A stretch of 64,000 nt of DNA from Candidatus Poribacteria bacterium. GTDB taxonomy: Bacteria > Poribacteria > WGA-4E > WGA-3G. The notes beneath the pieces are model-generated. The model was given only the letters and a program-made list of their open reading frames with translations, did no database searches and was not told the DNA's origin. Position 1 is the stretch's first letter, and each line of letters begins with the position of its first letter. Below, one piece after another: positions 18,120 to 26,513 of this stretch. The position numbers and the translations under genes were made by a program. The stretch is taken from positions 44,398-108,397 of the forward strand of contig JAJDWA010000071.1 in assembly GCA_022825825.1 (NCBI GenBank), in the 5' to 3' direction.

Positions 18120-18612
18120 ATTGATATATTCAATAGTCCTTTCCTACTAAACACCTCATTTTACCAATTTTTCAAATTAAAGTTATATTTACGCAACATT
18201 TTTCAACTACAATTTGCATTGAAATCATGGTTACTCGACCTGGTGGTTTCAAACATAGTAATACGGGATTAATTTAAAATCGTATACGCAATAATTAATC
18301 CTATCCATAATGTTACCGCGTAAATGGAAACAGAAAAATACGTTTTATAGTGAAACCAATAATTATTTGGACACTACGGTAGGTGCGATTTCCTAATCGC
18401 ACCCGATGGGTCTGGAAAATGGGTATGTCAGAATACGCGTCCGGTATTCTGAATTGGTTAGGAAACCGCACCTACCAGGAGAGTGTTCACATATTTTTAG
18501 ATTGGACTATAAAGGGATTATAGTACTGACAGTGCAATTCGGTGTAGGCATGGATTCAGAAGGACACATTCTGTTGAAACCGCTAAATTGGTCGTGAGGT
18601 CATGATTACCCC
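18120..18612. other. Gene-free, AT-rich stretch
   Basis: No convincing gene. The stretch is very AT-rich except for a 99-bp inverted-repeat element at 18378-18476. The 63-codon ORF over that element has no ribosome binding site and simply follows the repeat. Confidence 0.6.
18378..18476. repeat. 99-bp inverted-repeat element, uninterrupted copy
   Basis: Terminal inverted repeats ggtaggtgcgatttcct (18378-18394) and aggaaaccgcacctacc (18460-18476) match over 17 bp with one difference. A nested hairpin ggtgcgatt-tcct-aatcgcacc lies at the left, and the interior contains gggtatgtcagaatacgcgt. The same element, inverted and split by another insertion, occurs at 48.9-49.15 kb. Confidence 0.75.
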
Positions 18613-18641
18613 TTGAAATATATCAATTTATGTTGTATACT
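18613..18641 (+). promoter_or_regulatory. Sigma-70-type promoter of the nonulosonate cluster
   Basis: TTGAAA (18613-18618), a 17-base spacer and TATACT (18636-18641), each a 5/6 match. It is about 60 bases before the chosen ATG of the first gene. Confidence 0.55.
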
Positions 18642-18703
18642 TATTAAGCATTTTTTTGTATCACAATATGGAGTTTATTGTTAATAGGGATGGTCGTGGA
18701 ACA

Positions 18704-19696
18704 ATGAAGATTCTGATTGCAGGATTAGGTTCTATCGGTAGACGGCACTTGCGAAATTTTCAAGCGTTGAACGCGGGAGAATGTGTGTTGTTACGCACCC
18801 GTCGTTCTACACTTCCTGATGATGAATTGGCAGGTTTGCCCACAGAGCATAATTTAGCGGAAGCACTTCAGAAGCATAAACCTGATATTGTAGTCGTTTC
18901 AAATCCGACTTCGTTGCACCTTGATGTTGCCATCCCTGCCGCTGAAGCGGGCTGCCATCTTTTATTAGAAAAACCGATCTCCCATACGATGGATCGTGTG
19001 TCAACTTTAGCCGACACTGTGAAGCAGCAAGATGTGAGAGTGCTTGTGGGGTTTCAATTTCGGTTTCACCCTGGCTTACAACACATTAAACAATTGCTTG
19101 ACGTAAACGCGATTGGGCCTGTGGCATCTGTTCACGTGCATTGGGGAGAATATCTTCCTGCGTGGCATCCTTGGGAAGATTATCGCATAGGATATGCAGC
19201 ACGCAGCGACCTCGGTGGAGGGGTTTTGCTAACATTATGTCACCCGTTTGATTATCTGCGATGGCTGATTGGAGAGGTTGAAGTAGTCTCGGCAATGACA
19301 GCGCAAGAAGGTGGATTAGGTATTGAAGTTGAGGATACTGCAAATGTGATGCTCCGATTTGCGAATGGCGCCCTCGGAACTGTTCATCTTGACTATGTTC
19401 AACGGCCACCTACACATGTATTGCAAATTACAGGGCAACGCGGACATATTCTTTGGGATAATGCTCATGGCGCGGTCCAGTGTTATAGAACAGATACCGC
19501 AACATCGGAAACAGTAGAAATGGATTCAGACTTTGAACGTAATACGCTTTTTATTGAAGAAGTCCAACACTTCCTCAATTGCGTTGAAAATGACACAGAG
19601 CCATGTGTTAATCTTGCAGATGGAATTGCTGCACAAAGGATTGTGCTTGCAGCAAAGGAATCGAGTACAGAAGGAAAAGAAATAATTATTTCATAG
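18704..19696 (+). CDS. Gfo/Idh/MocA family NAD(P)-dependent oxidoreductase
   Basis: ATG 18704 is chosen because the Rossmann motif (MKILIAGLGSIGRRHL) begins there; the track start adds 16 residues. The 330-residue product has LLLEKPISH (the EKP signature), FQFRFHPGLQ and GGVLLTLCHPFDYLRW. These enzymes oxidise or reduce sugars or sugar nucleotides. It is first in a same-strand run with an SDR and NeuA/NeuB-type genes, so it probably modifies a nonulosonic acid or its precursor (inference). Such oxidoreductases accompany NeuA/NeuB in several bacterial clusters. Confidence 0.88.
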   Translation: MKILIAGLGSIGRRHLRNFQALNAGECVLLRTRRSTLPDDELAGLPTEHNLAEALQKHKPDIVVVSNPTSLHLDVAIPAAEAGCHLLLEKPISHTMDRVSTLADTVKQQDVRVLVGFQFRFHPGLQHIKQLLDVNAIGPVASVHVHWGEYLPAWHPWEDYRIGYAARSDLGGGVLLTLCHPFDYLRWLIGEVEVVSAMTAQEGGLGIEVEDTANVMLRFANGALGTVHLDYVQRPPTHVLQITGQRGHILWDNAHGAVQCYRTDTATSETVEMDSDFERNTLFIEEVQHFLNCVENDTEPCVNLADGIAAQRIVLAAKESSTEGKEIIIS

Positions 19697-19727
19697 GTGT
19701 GATGTTTGACACAATAAAGGCTTTCGG

Positions 19728-20552
19728 ATGAAAAAAGATTTGTTTGACTTACACGGAAAAGTAGCTATTGTTACAGGCGGCGCAGGCATGTTAGGGAAAG
19801 AGTATTGCCGCGCATTTGCTGAAGCCTCTGCACATGCGGTCATCGCTGATTTGCGAGGCGGTGCTGCGAAGGATTACGCCAACCAAATCAGTACAGAAGG
19901 ATACCCGAAGGCAATTGGTGTTGAAACTGATGTTACAGATAAGATGTCTGTGCAGTCGATGATTACCCGAACCCTTGACGAATTTGGTAGCGTTGATATT
20001 CTTGTTAATAATGCCGCCCTTGATCCAAAATTTGATACAGAACACGCATCTGAACACACAAATACTTTTGAAGACTATCCGCTGGAACTCTGGAATGAAA
20101 GCGTAGCAGTTGATTTGACCGGGATGTTCCTCTGTTCGCAAGCTGTGGCACGACCAATGCTTCAACAGAAAAGTGGCGTCATCATCAATATCTGTTCGAC
20201 TTATGGAGTTGTTGGTCCCGATCAGAGGTTATATGAACGCGATGATCCGACACACCCTCAAACTTATAAACCCATAACGTACTCCGTAACAAAAAGTGCT
20301 GTGCTCGGTTTAACACGTTATCTCGCAACATATTGGGCAGGTAAAAACATTCGGGTCAACGCGTTGACACTCGGCGGTGTGTTTAATGAACACGATGACG
20401 AATTTGTAAGAAGGTATAGCTACCGTACTCCGTTGGGACGCATGGCAGAAAAATCGGAATATTGTGGTGCGCTCCTTTTTGTTGCCTCTGATGCTGCGTC
20501 TTATATGACAGGCGCAAATCTCGTGGTCGACGGGGGGTGGACGGCATGGTAG
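19728..20552 (+). CDS. Short-chain dehydrogenase/reductase in the nonulosonate cluster
   Basis: A 274-residue SDR with GGAGMLGKEY (cofactor), NNAALDP, ICSTYG and YSVTK (catalytic Tyr/Lys). The DERDDPTHPQTYKPITYS-like insert resembles SDRs found next to CMP-sialate synthetases. It starts 31 bases after the Gfo/Idh gene. Its stop overlaps the start of the next gene (ATGGTAG), so translation is probably coupled. The likely role is oxidation or reduction of a sugar precursor. Confidence 0.88.
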   Translation: MKKDLFDLHGKVAIVTGGAGMLGKEYCRAFAEASAHAVIADLRGGAAKDYANQISTEGYPKAIGVETDVTDKMSVQSMITRTLDEFGSVDILVNNAALDPKFDTEHASEHTNTFEDYPLELWNESVAVDLTGMFLCSQAVARPMLQQKSGVIINICSTYGVVGPDQRLYERDDPTHPQTYKPITYSVTKSAVLGLTRYLATYWAGKNIRVNALTLGGVFNEHDDEFVRRYSYRTPLGRMAEKSEYCGALLFVASDAASYMTGANLVVDGGWTAW

Positions 20553-21835
20553 ATATAAAGTCAACTTCACCTTTAGATACTAAAATGCCAGAGGTATTAG
20601 GCGTTGTTCAGGCGCGAGGGGGATCAAAAGGTATTCCAGGCAAAAACATACGAAACCTTGGCGGGTACCCGTTGATCGCATATAGCATCGCTTCCGCACT
20701 TGCATCAGAATCAGTCACGCGGCTCATAATTTCTACTGATGATAATGAAATCGCTGAAGTTGCCAGAGTTTATGGTGCTGAAGTGCCGTTTATGCGCCCA
20801 GATGAGTTGGCAACTGATGACGCTCAAGATTTTCCGCTGTTTGAACATGCGCTCACATGGCTTAAGAGTAATGAAAACTATGTGCCACAAATCATTGTTC
20901 AACTACGTCCGACATCGCCGCTGCGTCCGAAAGGTTCAATTGATACAGCAGTTAAATTGCTATCGGAGGATAGCCAGGCTGATTGTGTTCGTACTGTGAT
21001 CCCATCTCAACAGAACCCTTACAAAATGTGGCGGGCAGACAAAAAATATCTCAACCCATTATTAGGGGATGAGTTTCCTGAACCCTATAATATGCCGCGC
21101 CAGAAATTACCGAAAACCTATTGGCAGACAGGGCACCTTGACGTGATTCGCTACGAAACTATCGCTGAAAAAAACTCACTCACAGGTGAGCGCGTTCTAC
21201 CCCTAATAATTGAACCGAAATACTGCACTGATATTGATACCCTGGAAGATTGGGAACACGCAGAGTGGAAGTTATCCCGCAACAACCTTGATATAGATTT
21301 TCCAAAAGAGAGTGTTCAAAACAGACAATCAACAAACAGTCTAAAAAACATAATTCCATCTAAACCTGCTTTAGTTGTTCTGGATTTTGATGGCGTCCTA
21401 ACTGACAATCGGGTTTGGGTATCAGAATCAGGCGAGGAATCCGTTGCATGTAATAGAAGTGATGGTATGGGATTATCCATGCTACGAAAAAGCGGTGTAC
21501 AGGTCGTCGTCCTTTCCACTGAGCGGAATCCTGTTGTTGCCGCACGATGTAAAAAACTCAATCTTCCATGTGATCAGGGGATTGATGATAAACGCTCGGC
21601 ACTATTGAGATTGACAAAAAAATATGATGTAAATATGGATGATGTTGTTTATATCGGAAACGATGTGAATGATTTAGAATGTATCCGAATAGTTGGATGT
21701 GGTATCGCTGTTGCCGATGCACACCCATCTGTTCTTAAAGCAGCGGATGTTATTCTTACCAATCGTGGTGGGTTTGGCGCGGTTCGCGAATTTTGTGATA
21801 TATTATTAAAACCACATTCATCAACACTAAAATAG
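20546..21835 (+). CDS. Fusion: CMP-nonulosonate synthetase (NeuA-type) + KdsC-type HAD phosphatase
   Basis: ATG 20546 follows GGGGGGTGG and overlaps the SDR stop; the track GTG at 20537 is less likely. Residues ~14-240 are an N-acylneuraminate cytidylyltransferase (VVQARGGSKGIPGKN, QLRPTSPLRP, YWQTGHLDVI). Residues ~270-425 are a HAD phosphatase like KdsC (VLDFDGVLTDNRVW, VLSTER, DDKRSALLR, YIGNDVNDLECI, GGFGAVREFCD) with both catalytic Asp residues. The enzyme could dephosphorylate a nonulosonate-9-P and activate the product with CTP. Vertebrate CMAS has a comparable C-terminal HAD-like domain. Confidence 0.92.
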   Translation: MVDIKSTSPLDTKMPEVLGVVQARGGSKGIPGKNIRNLGGYPLIAYSIASALASESVTRLIISTDDNEIAEVARVYGAEVPFMRPDELATDDAQDFPLFEHALTWLKSNENYVPQIIVQLRPTSPLRPKGSIDTAVKLLSEDSQADCVRTVIPSQQNPYKMWRADKKYLNPLLGDEFPEPYNMPRQKLPKTYWQTGHLDVIRYETIAEKNSLTGERVLPLIIEPKYCTDIDTLEDWEHAEWKLSRNNLDIDFPKESVQNRQSTNSLKNIIPSKPALVVLDFDGVLTDNRVWVSESGEESVACNRSDGMGLSMLRKSGVQVVVLSTERNPVVAARCKKLNLPCDQGIDDKRSALLRLTKKYDVNMDDVVYIGNDVNDLECIRIVGCGIAVADAHPSVLKAADVILTNRGGFGAVREFCDILLKPHSSTLK

Positions 21836-21851
21836 ACATAAGGAGAAAAAC

Positions 21852-22736
21852 ATGCCTCGCGTTGTTCAAATAGGAGAAAAACTTGTCGGTATGGGACAAC
21901 CTGTTTATATTGTAGCGGAGATCGGAATCAACCACAATGGTGATGTTGATACGGCAAAGTCCTTAATAGATGCTGCTGTCAAGTCAGGATGTGATGCTGT
22001 CAAGTTTCAAAAACGAACACCTGAGATATGCGTTCCTACCGAACAGCGAGACCAGATGCGTAAGACTCCCTGGGGATACATCAGCTACATGGATTATAGA
22101 TACAAAGTGGAATTTGGCATCAACGAATATACAGAGATAGATAATTATTGTCGTGAGAAAAATATAACTTGGTTCGCTTCCTGTTGGGATGAGCCTTCTG
22201 TGGATTTTATTGAACAATTTAATCCACCATGCTATAAAATACCATCGGCAGCGTTAACTGATGCTGAATTGCTAAAATATCATCGATCGACGAACCGCAT
22301 GTTGATTTTGTCTACAGGAATGTCTACACTTGACCAAATCAAAGCAGCTGTAGAACTCATTGGACAAGACGATTTAATTCTTCTACACTGTAATGGCACA
22401 TATCCATGTCCCCCAGACCAATTAAATTTACGGACAATTACAACGCTTTCTAATATGTTCGACTGTCCAATAGGTTATTCAGGGCATGAGGTGGGGATCC
22501 CGACAACTCTCGCAGCAGTAACACTACACGCTTGTTTCGTTGAACGCCACATCACGTTAGATCGCGCAATGTGGGGAAGTGATCAAGGTGCATCGGTTGA
22601 ACCGCAAGGTTTTGATAGATTAGTTAAATATATCCGCACCGTTGAATCCTCTCTTGGTGATGGTGTTAAGCGGGTTTATCCAGGTGAAAAAACTGCTATG
22701 GAAAGATTAAGGAGGAAAAATACATTAATGTCCTAA
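21852..22736 (+). CDS. N-acylneuraminate/nonulosonate synthase (NeuB-type), short form
   Basis: The NeuB TIM barrel starts with VYIVAEIGINHNGD and has DAVKFQKR, WFASCWDEPSVDF, YKIPSA, LSTGMSTLDQI, HCNGTYPCP and the substrate loop ERHITLDRAMWGSDQGAS. These enzymes condense phosphoenolpyruvate with a hexosamine or hexose (or its 6-phosphate). At 294 residues it stops before the usual C-terminal SAF (antifreeze-like) domain. It begins 16 bases after the NeuA-phosphatase fusion, with taaggagaa just before the ATG, so the two act together. The product may be KDN or a sialic-like acid. Confidence 0.9.
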   Translation: MPRVVQIGEKLVGMGQPVYIVAEIGINHNGDVDTAKSLIDAAVKSGCDAVKFQKRTPEICVPTEQRDQMRKTPWGYISYMDYRYKVEFGINEYTEIDNYCREKNITWFASCWDEPSVDFIEQFNPPCYKIPSAALTDAELLKYHRSTNRMLILSTGMSTLDQIKAAVELIGQDDLILLHCNGTYPCPPDQLNLRTITTLSNMFDCPIGYSGHEVGIPTTLAAVTLHACFVERHITLDRAMWGSDQGASVEPQGFDRLVKYIRTVESSLGDGVKRVYPGEKTAMERLRRKNTLMS

Positions 22737-22805
22737 CCATTTTTCTTGGTTCAATGGACAAAATGTAGTGTGTGCTCCACTTGCGCATACACAAATCAAT
22801 TACCT

Positions 22806-23345
22806 ATGCTAAGAGCATTTACAAACAGTGTTACCCGATGGGATACTTTATTGTTCCACCGAATTTTTGGTTGGGGTGATAAGCGATTTTTGAACCGTTC
22901 GTTCCGTTTAATCTCTTGGAGCGCAAACGGGTATCTGTATCCGTTTATTGCGATTTACGTTTTGTTCACATTTAATGCGACATTAAGTAAACCATTTTTG
23001 CTGTCAGCTGCTGTTGCGTTCCCAATAGAGAGAATACTTTATCATTTTCTTAAACAGTCGATGAAACGTGACCGTCCCTTTCAAAAAATTGATGATGTTC
23101 ACTTTCGAGTACGACCGCCAGATGAGTTCAGTTTTCCATCTGGACATACGGCTTCGGCTTTTCTTGTAATGACACTACTATCCAGTTTCTTTCATATTCC
23201 AATGTTACAGATTGGAATTTTTGTTTGGGCGGCGATGGTCGGTGTAGCGCGCGTATATCTCGGAGTACACTATCCGACTGATGTTCTCGCAGGGGCATTG
23301 CTTGGAATTTGCACTGCTGAGATAGGAATGTGGTTCGCGGGGTGA
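22806..23345 (+). CDS. PAP2-family membrane phosphatase
   Basis: I prefer ATG 22806; the track start is a TTG with no support. The 179-residue product has membrane helices and the three PAP2 motifs: KQSMKRDRP, FPSGHTAS and ARVYLGVHYPTD. It dephosphorylates lipid pyrophosphates or phosphatidic acid at the membrane. Its place in the nonulosonate run suggests recycling of undecaprenyl pyrophosphate during glycan export (inference). Confidence 0.88.
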   Translation: MLRAFTNSVTRWDTLLFHRIFGWGDKRFLNRSFRLISWSANGYLYPFIAIYVLFTFNATLSKPFLLSAAVAFPIERILYHFLKQSMKRDRPFQKIDDVHFRVRPPDEFSFPSGHTASAFLVMTLLSSFFHIPMLQIGIFVWAAMVGVARVYLGVHYPTDVLAGALLGICTAEIGMWFAG

Positions 23346-23351
23346 TTTTTT

Positions 23352-24365
23352 ATGAAAAAGAAGATTCTGTTTATGTGCGGTTCAATGAATATTACAACCC
23401 AAATGCAACAAATCGCTCAAGAGTTACCTGAATATGTAAAATTTTTCACCCCGTTTTATGCAGATGGATTCATCAAATTATTAAATAAACTTAAACTTGT
23501 AGAATTTACAATTGTCGGGGATAAACGGGCGGGGGAATGCTACCGTTACCTTGAAGCACAAAAACTTCCTATAGACTATGGTGGCACGCAGCATGATTAT
23601 GATTTAGTTGTCACTTGCAGTGACCTCGTAGTGCAAAAAAATATTAAAGACAAAAAACGTATTGTTGTCCAAGAAGGCATCACGGACCCAGAAAGATTTT
23701 CCTTCCATCTTGTAAAAACCTTTAAATTCCTTCCTAAATGGTTTGCTGGCACCTCTGCGAATGGCATTAGCAATGATTTCGACTACTACTGTGTCGCGGG
23801 TGAAGGCTATCGCGATCTATTCATTAAAAAAGGTGTGAAACCGGAAAAAATTCGTGTGACCGGTATACCGAATTTTGACAATTGTCAAAAATACTATGAT
23901 AACGATTTCCCACATAAAGGGTTTGTCCTGGTTTGTACCTCTGATCTACGGGAAAAATTCCGTTACGAAAATCGAAAAAAGTTCATCAAAAAAGCACTTG
24001 AAATTGCCAATGGTCGCCAGTTAATTTTCAAACTTCATCCCAACGAAAAGTTTGAACGGCGTACTGCTGAAATTAAAAAATGGGCACCCGATGCTCTCGT
24101 TTACACTTCTGGCAGTGCTGAAGAGATGATAGCTAACTCTGAAGCGTTGATTACAAGTTATTCATCAACGATCTATGTAGGCTTAGCACTTGGCAAAGAG
24201 GTCTATTCTGTTCTTGATATGGATGAACTCCGACAATTGACGCCTGTGCAAAACGGGTGTGCCGCACGGCATATTGCTGATGTTTGTCGTGAGTTAATCG
24301 GTGATACGCAAAACTTGGAAAAAGCTACTTCTTCAACGAAAAAACAGATGCCGGCACATGCCTAA
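23352..24365 (+). CDS. GT-B-like transferase (CDP-glycerol transferase/surface glycan type)
   Basis: The 337-residue protein has no signal peptide. Features consistent with a GT-B fold include VTGIPNFDN, LIFKLHPNEKFE and ALITSYSSTIYVGLALGKE, the last two being like the C-terminal donor site of CDP-glycerol glycerophosphotransferases and related capsule transferases. It starts six bases after the PAP2 gene. It could transfer the nonulosonic acid or a polyol phosphate onto a surface glycan. The precise donor is not determinable. Confidence 0.7.
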   Translation: MKKKILFMCGSMNITTQMQQIAQELPEYVKFFTPFYADGFIKLLNKLKLVEFTIVGDKRAGECYRYLEAQKLPIDYGGTQHDYDLVVTCSDLVVQKNIKDKKRIVVQEGITDPERFSFHLVKTFKFLPKWFAGTSANGISNDFDYYCVAGEGYRDLFIKKGVKPEKIRVTGIPNFDNCQKYYDNDFPHKGFVLVCTSDLREKFRYENRKKFIKKALEIANGRQLIFKLHPNEKFERRTAEIKKWAPDALVYTSGSAEEMIANSEALITSYSSTIYVGLALGKEVYSVLDMDELRQLTPVQNGCAARHIADVCRELIGDTQNLEKATSSTKKQMPAHA

Positions 24366-24639
24366 TCTGTAAAATATGTTTCAAGTCTATCTTACATATT
24401 GTAACGTTAGTTCAGTCCAAGTCTAATTTATCTTTTATTGCCCGCTTTTCCTCTCAAATAATACCAAATTAACAGGATTTATCTTGTTTTATTGGTGTCC
24501 TCTGCATTATACATTAATTCTGTGTATTATCTCTCTTGTGAGAGGGTTTATAACCCTGATTACTTTTGTAGGATCGATCACGCCCAAATGTTGAGAAAAA
24601 CTCGAAAACTGCATGGTTCTTGAAACGCTTCAAAAAGCA
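24366..24639. other. Intergenic stretch without recognised content
   Basis: About 350 bases separate the transferase from the next gene. I see no gene, strong hairpin or repeat before the promoter-like motif at 24640. Confidence 0.5.
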
Positions 24640-24668
24640 TTGACTTTCACAGAAAAATTAGGTACACT
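24640..24668 (+). promoter_or_regulatory. Possible sigma-70-type promoter
   Basis: TTGACT (24640-24645), a 17-base spacer and TACACT (24663-24668), 45 bases before ATG 24713. Confidence 0.45.
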
Positions 24669-24712
24669 TTAATAATAACCGTATAAAACTCAACTGAAAG
24701 GAATTACTTCAA

Positions 24713-25249
24713 ATGAGAAATAATCGTTCAAATCAAAAAAAGTTGGCTTTATGTGTATGTTGTATTTTCATTCTTAGTTTGACGATTCTACCTGCACAAG
24801 CAGCTCGTCGTTCACACGGTCTTGCTATAACCCTATTAGTATCTGGTGTAGGTTTGCAAGTTGGCAGTACGCTGATGCATACCTCAGCAGAAAGTCGGTA
24901 TGAAGAATATCTTTCCGCTACAATCCAAGCGGATATTCAAAGCCAAAAAAGCGACGTGGTTGCAAGAGAAAACGCCAGCGTTATTATGTCTCGTGTCGGA
25001 TACGGATGTATAGGTCTTGCTGTCCTCCTCTCCATCTTTAACCAGTTCGGCAACGCTTCAATCGAAACTACGCCATTAACACAAACACATAATAATGCCA
25101 AATTCAACACACAATATCCAATTAACTTTACGGCATCATCAATATTATCAGGTAGCGGGTTTTTGGGTGAGTCGCAAATGTACAGTTTTCGACCACACTA
25201 TGATTTCCAAAAACAACGAGCAAGCCTACAATTTATACACCGTTTCTAA
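24713..25249 (+). CDS. Exported hypothetical protein (178 aa)
   Basis: Signal peptide KLALCVCCIFILSLTILPAQA, then a hydrophobic stretch (LAITLLVSGVGLQVGSTLM), a charged helix (SRYEEYLSATIQADIQSQ) and a second hydrophobic stretch (VGYGCIGLAVLLSIF). The C-terminus is polar and ends in RASLQFIHRF; a terminal Phe with alternating residues is compatible with an outer-membrane or cell-surface protein. No family recognised. aaaggaattacttca precedes the ATG. It is upstream of a lipoprotein and a beta-barrel on the same strand. Confidence 0.7.
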   Translation: MRNNRSNQKKLALCVCCIFILSLTILPAQAARRSHGLAITLLVSGVGLQVGSTLMHTSAESRYEEYLSATIQADIQSQKSDVVARENASVIMSRVGYGCIGLAVLLSIFNQFGNASIETTPLTQTHNNAKFNTQYPINFTASSILSGSGFLGESQMYSFRPHYDFQKQRASLQFIHRF

Positions 25250-25336
25250 AACATCTTATCTTATTGTCCAATAGGCATGTCGTATACGCCATATTCGGTA
25301 ATATGAGATAGATAGTCATTTTCGGGGAGAAAATAG

Positions 25337-26479
25337 ATGTATTCATTTCACAGTTTTTTTAGAACGCAATCACGCCGTTTTTTGTTAGGAACAGCATCAA
25401 CGCTCTGTTTGCCACTGTTTCTAACAATTATACTATTTGCAGGATGTACTAACAGCGAGGATTTCGCAAACCCACTCGACTCAGAAAATTTGCGTACAGC
25501 CGGGTCTCCGAAAGGACTCACGCTTTACCCGGGGGACCAACAAGTCCGTGTAACATGGACAGATGCTGGACAAGAAGGTATCAAAACTTACCGAATCTAT
25601 CGGCGTTCAACAGCCAATTCAGAGGAACCTTTTGAATTAGTTGGAACGGTCGACGCGCCAGCAAGTGAGTTTGTAGATACCCAAAATATCGAAAATGATC
25701 GCCGAGATGCACAAGGTAGACCTCTCGCTTACGAATACCGCATCTCATACATTGATATAAACGATGTTGAAACCCCAGACCCAGATAACCCGCCAAGTGT
25801 TACAGAAGACCCTGTCCGCGTCTGGCAAACAGTTACTGGCATACCAAGTGTTCCTCCGCCTGCTCCTGTTGTTACAATTGGTGCCCAAACAGACCTCACC
25901 GTCAAACTATTCTGGGAAAACTATGATTTCCCACACGATTTTTCTCTTTTTCGCGTTTACATAGCAAAAGATGATGGCACAGCCAAACAACTTGCTTTTA
26001 GACGTGTTGAAGAGGTAAAGCGAGATCAACTCTATTACTTTGACGTCGTTTTTCAGAAAGATGGAGAAGCCAAAGTTTATCGTGTTGCGGCTGTTGACGA
26101 GTTTGGCGTAGAAGCCATTACGACTATTAGTGCTACCTCTCCACATTTGCCACCCGCCCCACCCCAAAATGTTACGGTTATTTACGCACGTCGATCGTTT
26201 TTTAACTTAAAGTACGATGTCCAAATCTCTTGGGATGCTAATACCGAGAGGGACCTTGCAGGATACCAAATCTATACAAAAGATGCAGACGGAAATTTAC
26301 TGCCGCGCCAGAAAGCTGGGCGAAGAGATACAGGTTTGATCATTCCTGGCGAAGACCCAGTCGTAATTGATCAGCAAGCATTTTTTAGAGATTACTTCAT
26401 CACCGCATTTGACGATACGCCTGGACCCGATGGAAAGCGGGACGAAAGCGAGTTGGCTGAAGCAATGCCTCTACAATAA
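25337..26479 (+). CDS. Fibronectin type III-like lipoprotein
   Basis: The 380-residue protein has an N-terminal lipoprotein signal (LTIILFAGCTNSE; lipobox FAGC). At least three Fn3-like repeats follow, with KGLTLYPGDQQVRVTWTDAG, KTYRIYRRS, VKLFWENYDFPHDFSLFRVY and ISWDANTERDLAGYQIYTK. It is probably a surface or periplasmic adhesion or scaffold protein. The downstream beta-barrel gene starts 35 bases after its stop, so the two may form a complex in the outer membrane (inference). Confidence 0.85.
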   Translation: MYSFHSFFRTQSRRFLLGTASTLCLPLFLTIILFAGCTNSEDFANPLDSENLRTAGSPKGLTLYPGDQQVRVTWTDAGQEGIKTYRIYRRSTANSEEPFELVGTVDAPASEFVDTQNIENDRRDAQGRPLAYEYRISYIDINDVETPDPDNPPSVTEDPVRVWQTVTGIPSVPPPAPVVTIGAQTDLTVKLFWENYDFPHDFSLFRVYIAKDDGTAKQLAFRRVEEVKRDQLYYFDVVFQKDGEAKVYRVAAVDEFGVEAITTISATSPHLPPAPPQNVTVIYARRSFFNLKYDVQISWDANTERDLAGYQIYTKDADGNLLPRQKAGRRDTGLIIPGEDPVVIDQQAFFRDYFITAFDDTPGPDGKRDESELAEAMPLQ

Positions 26480-26513
26480 CACTTTCATTAAACAAGAACC
26501 AAAAGGAAAAATT

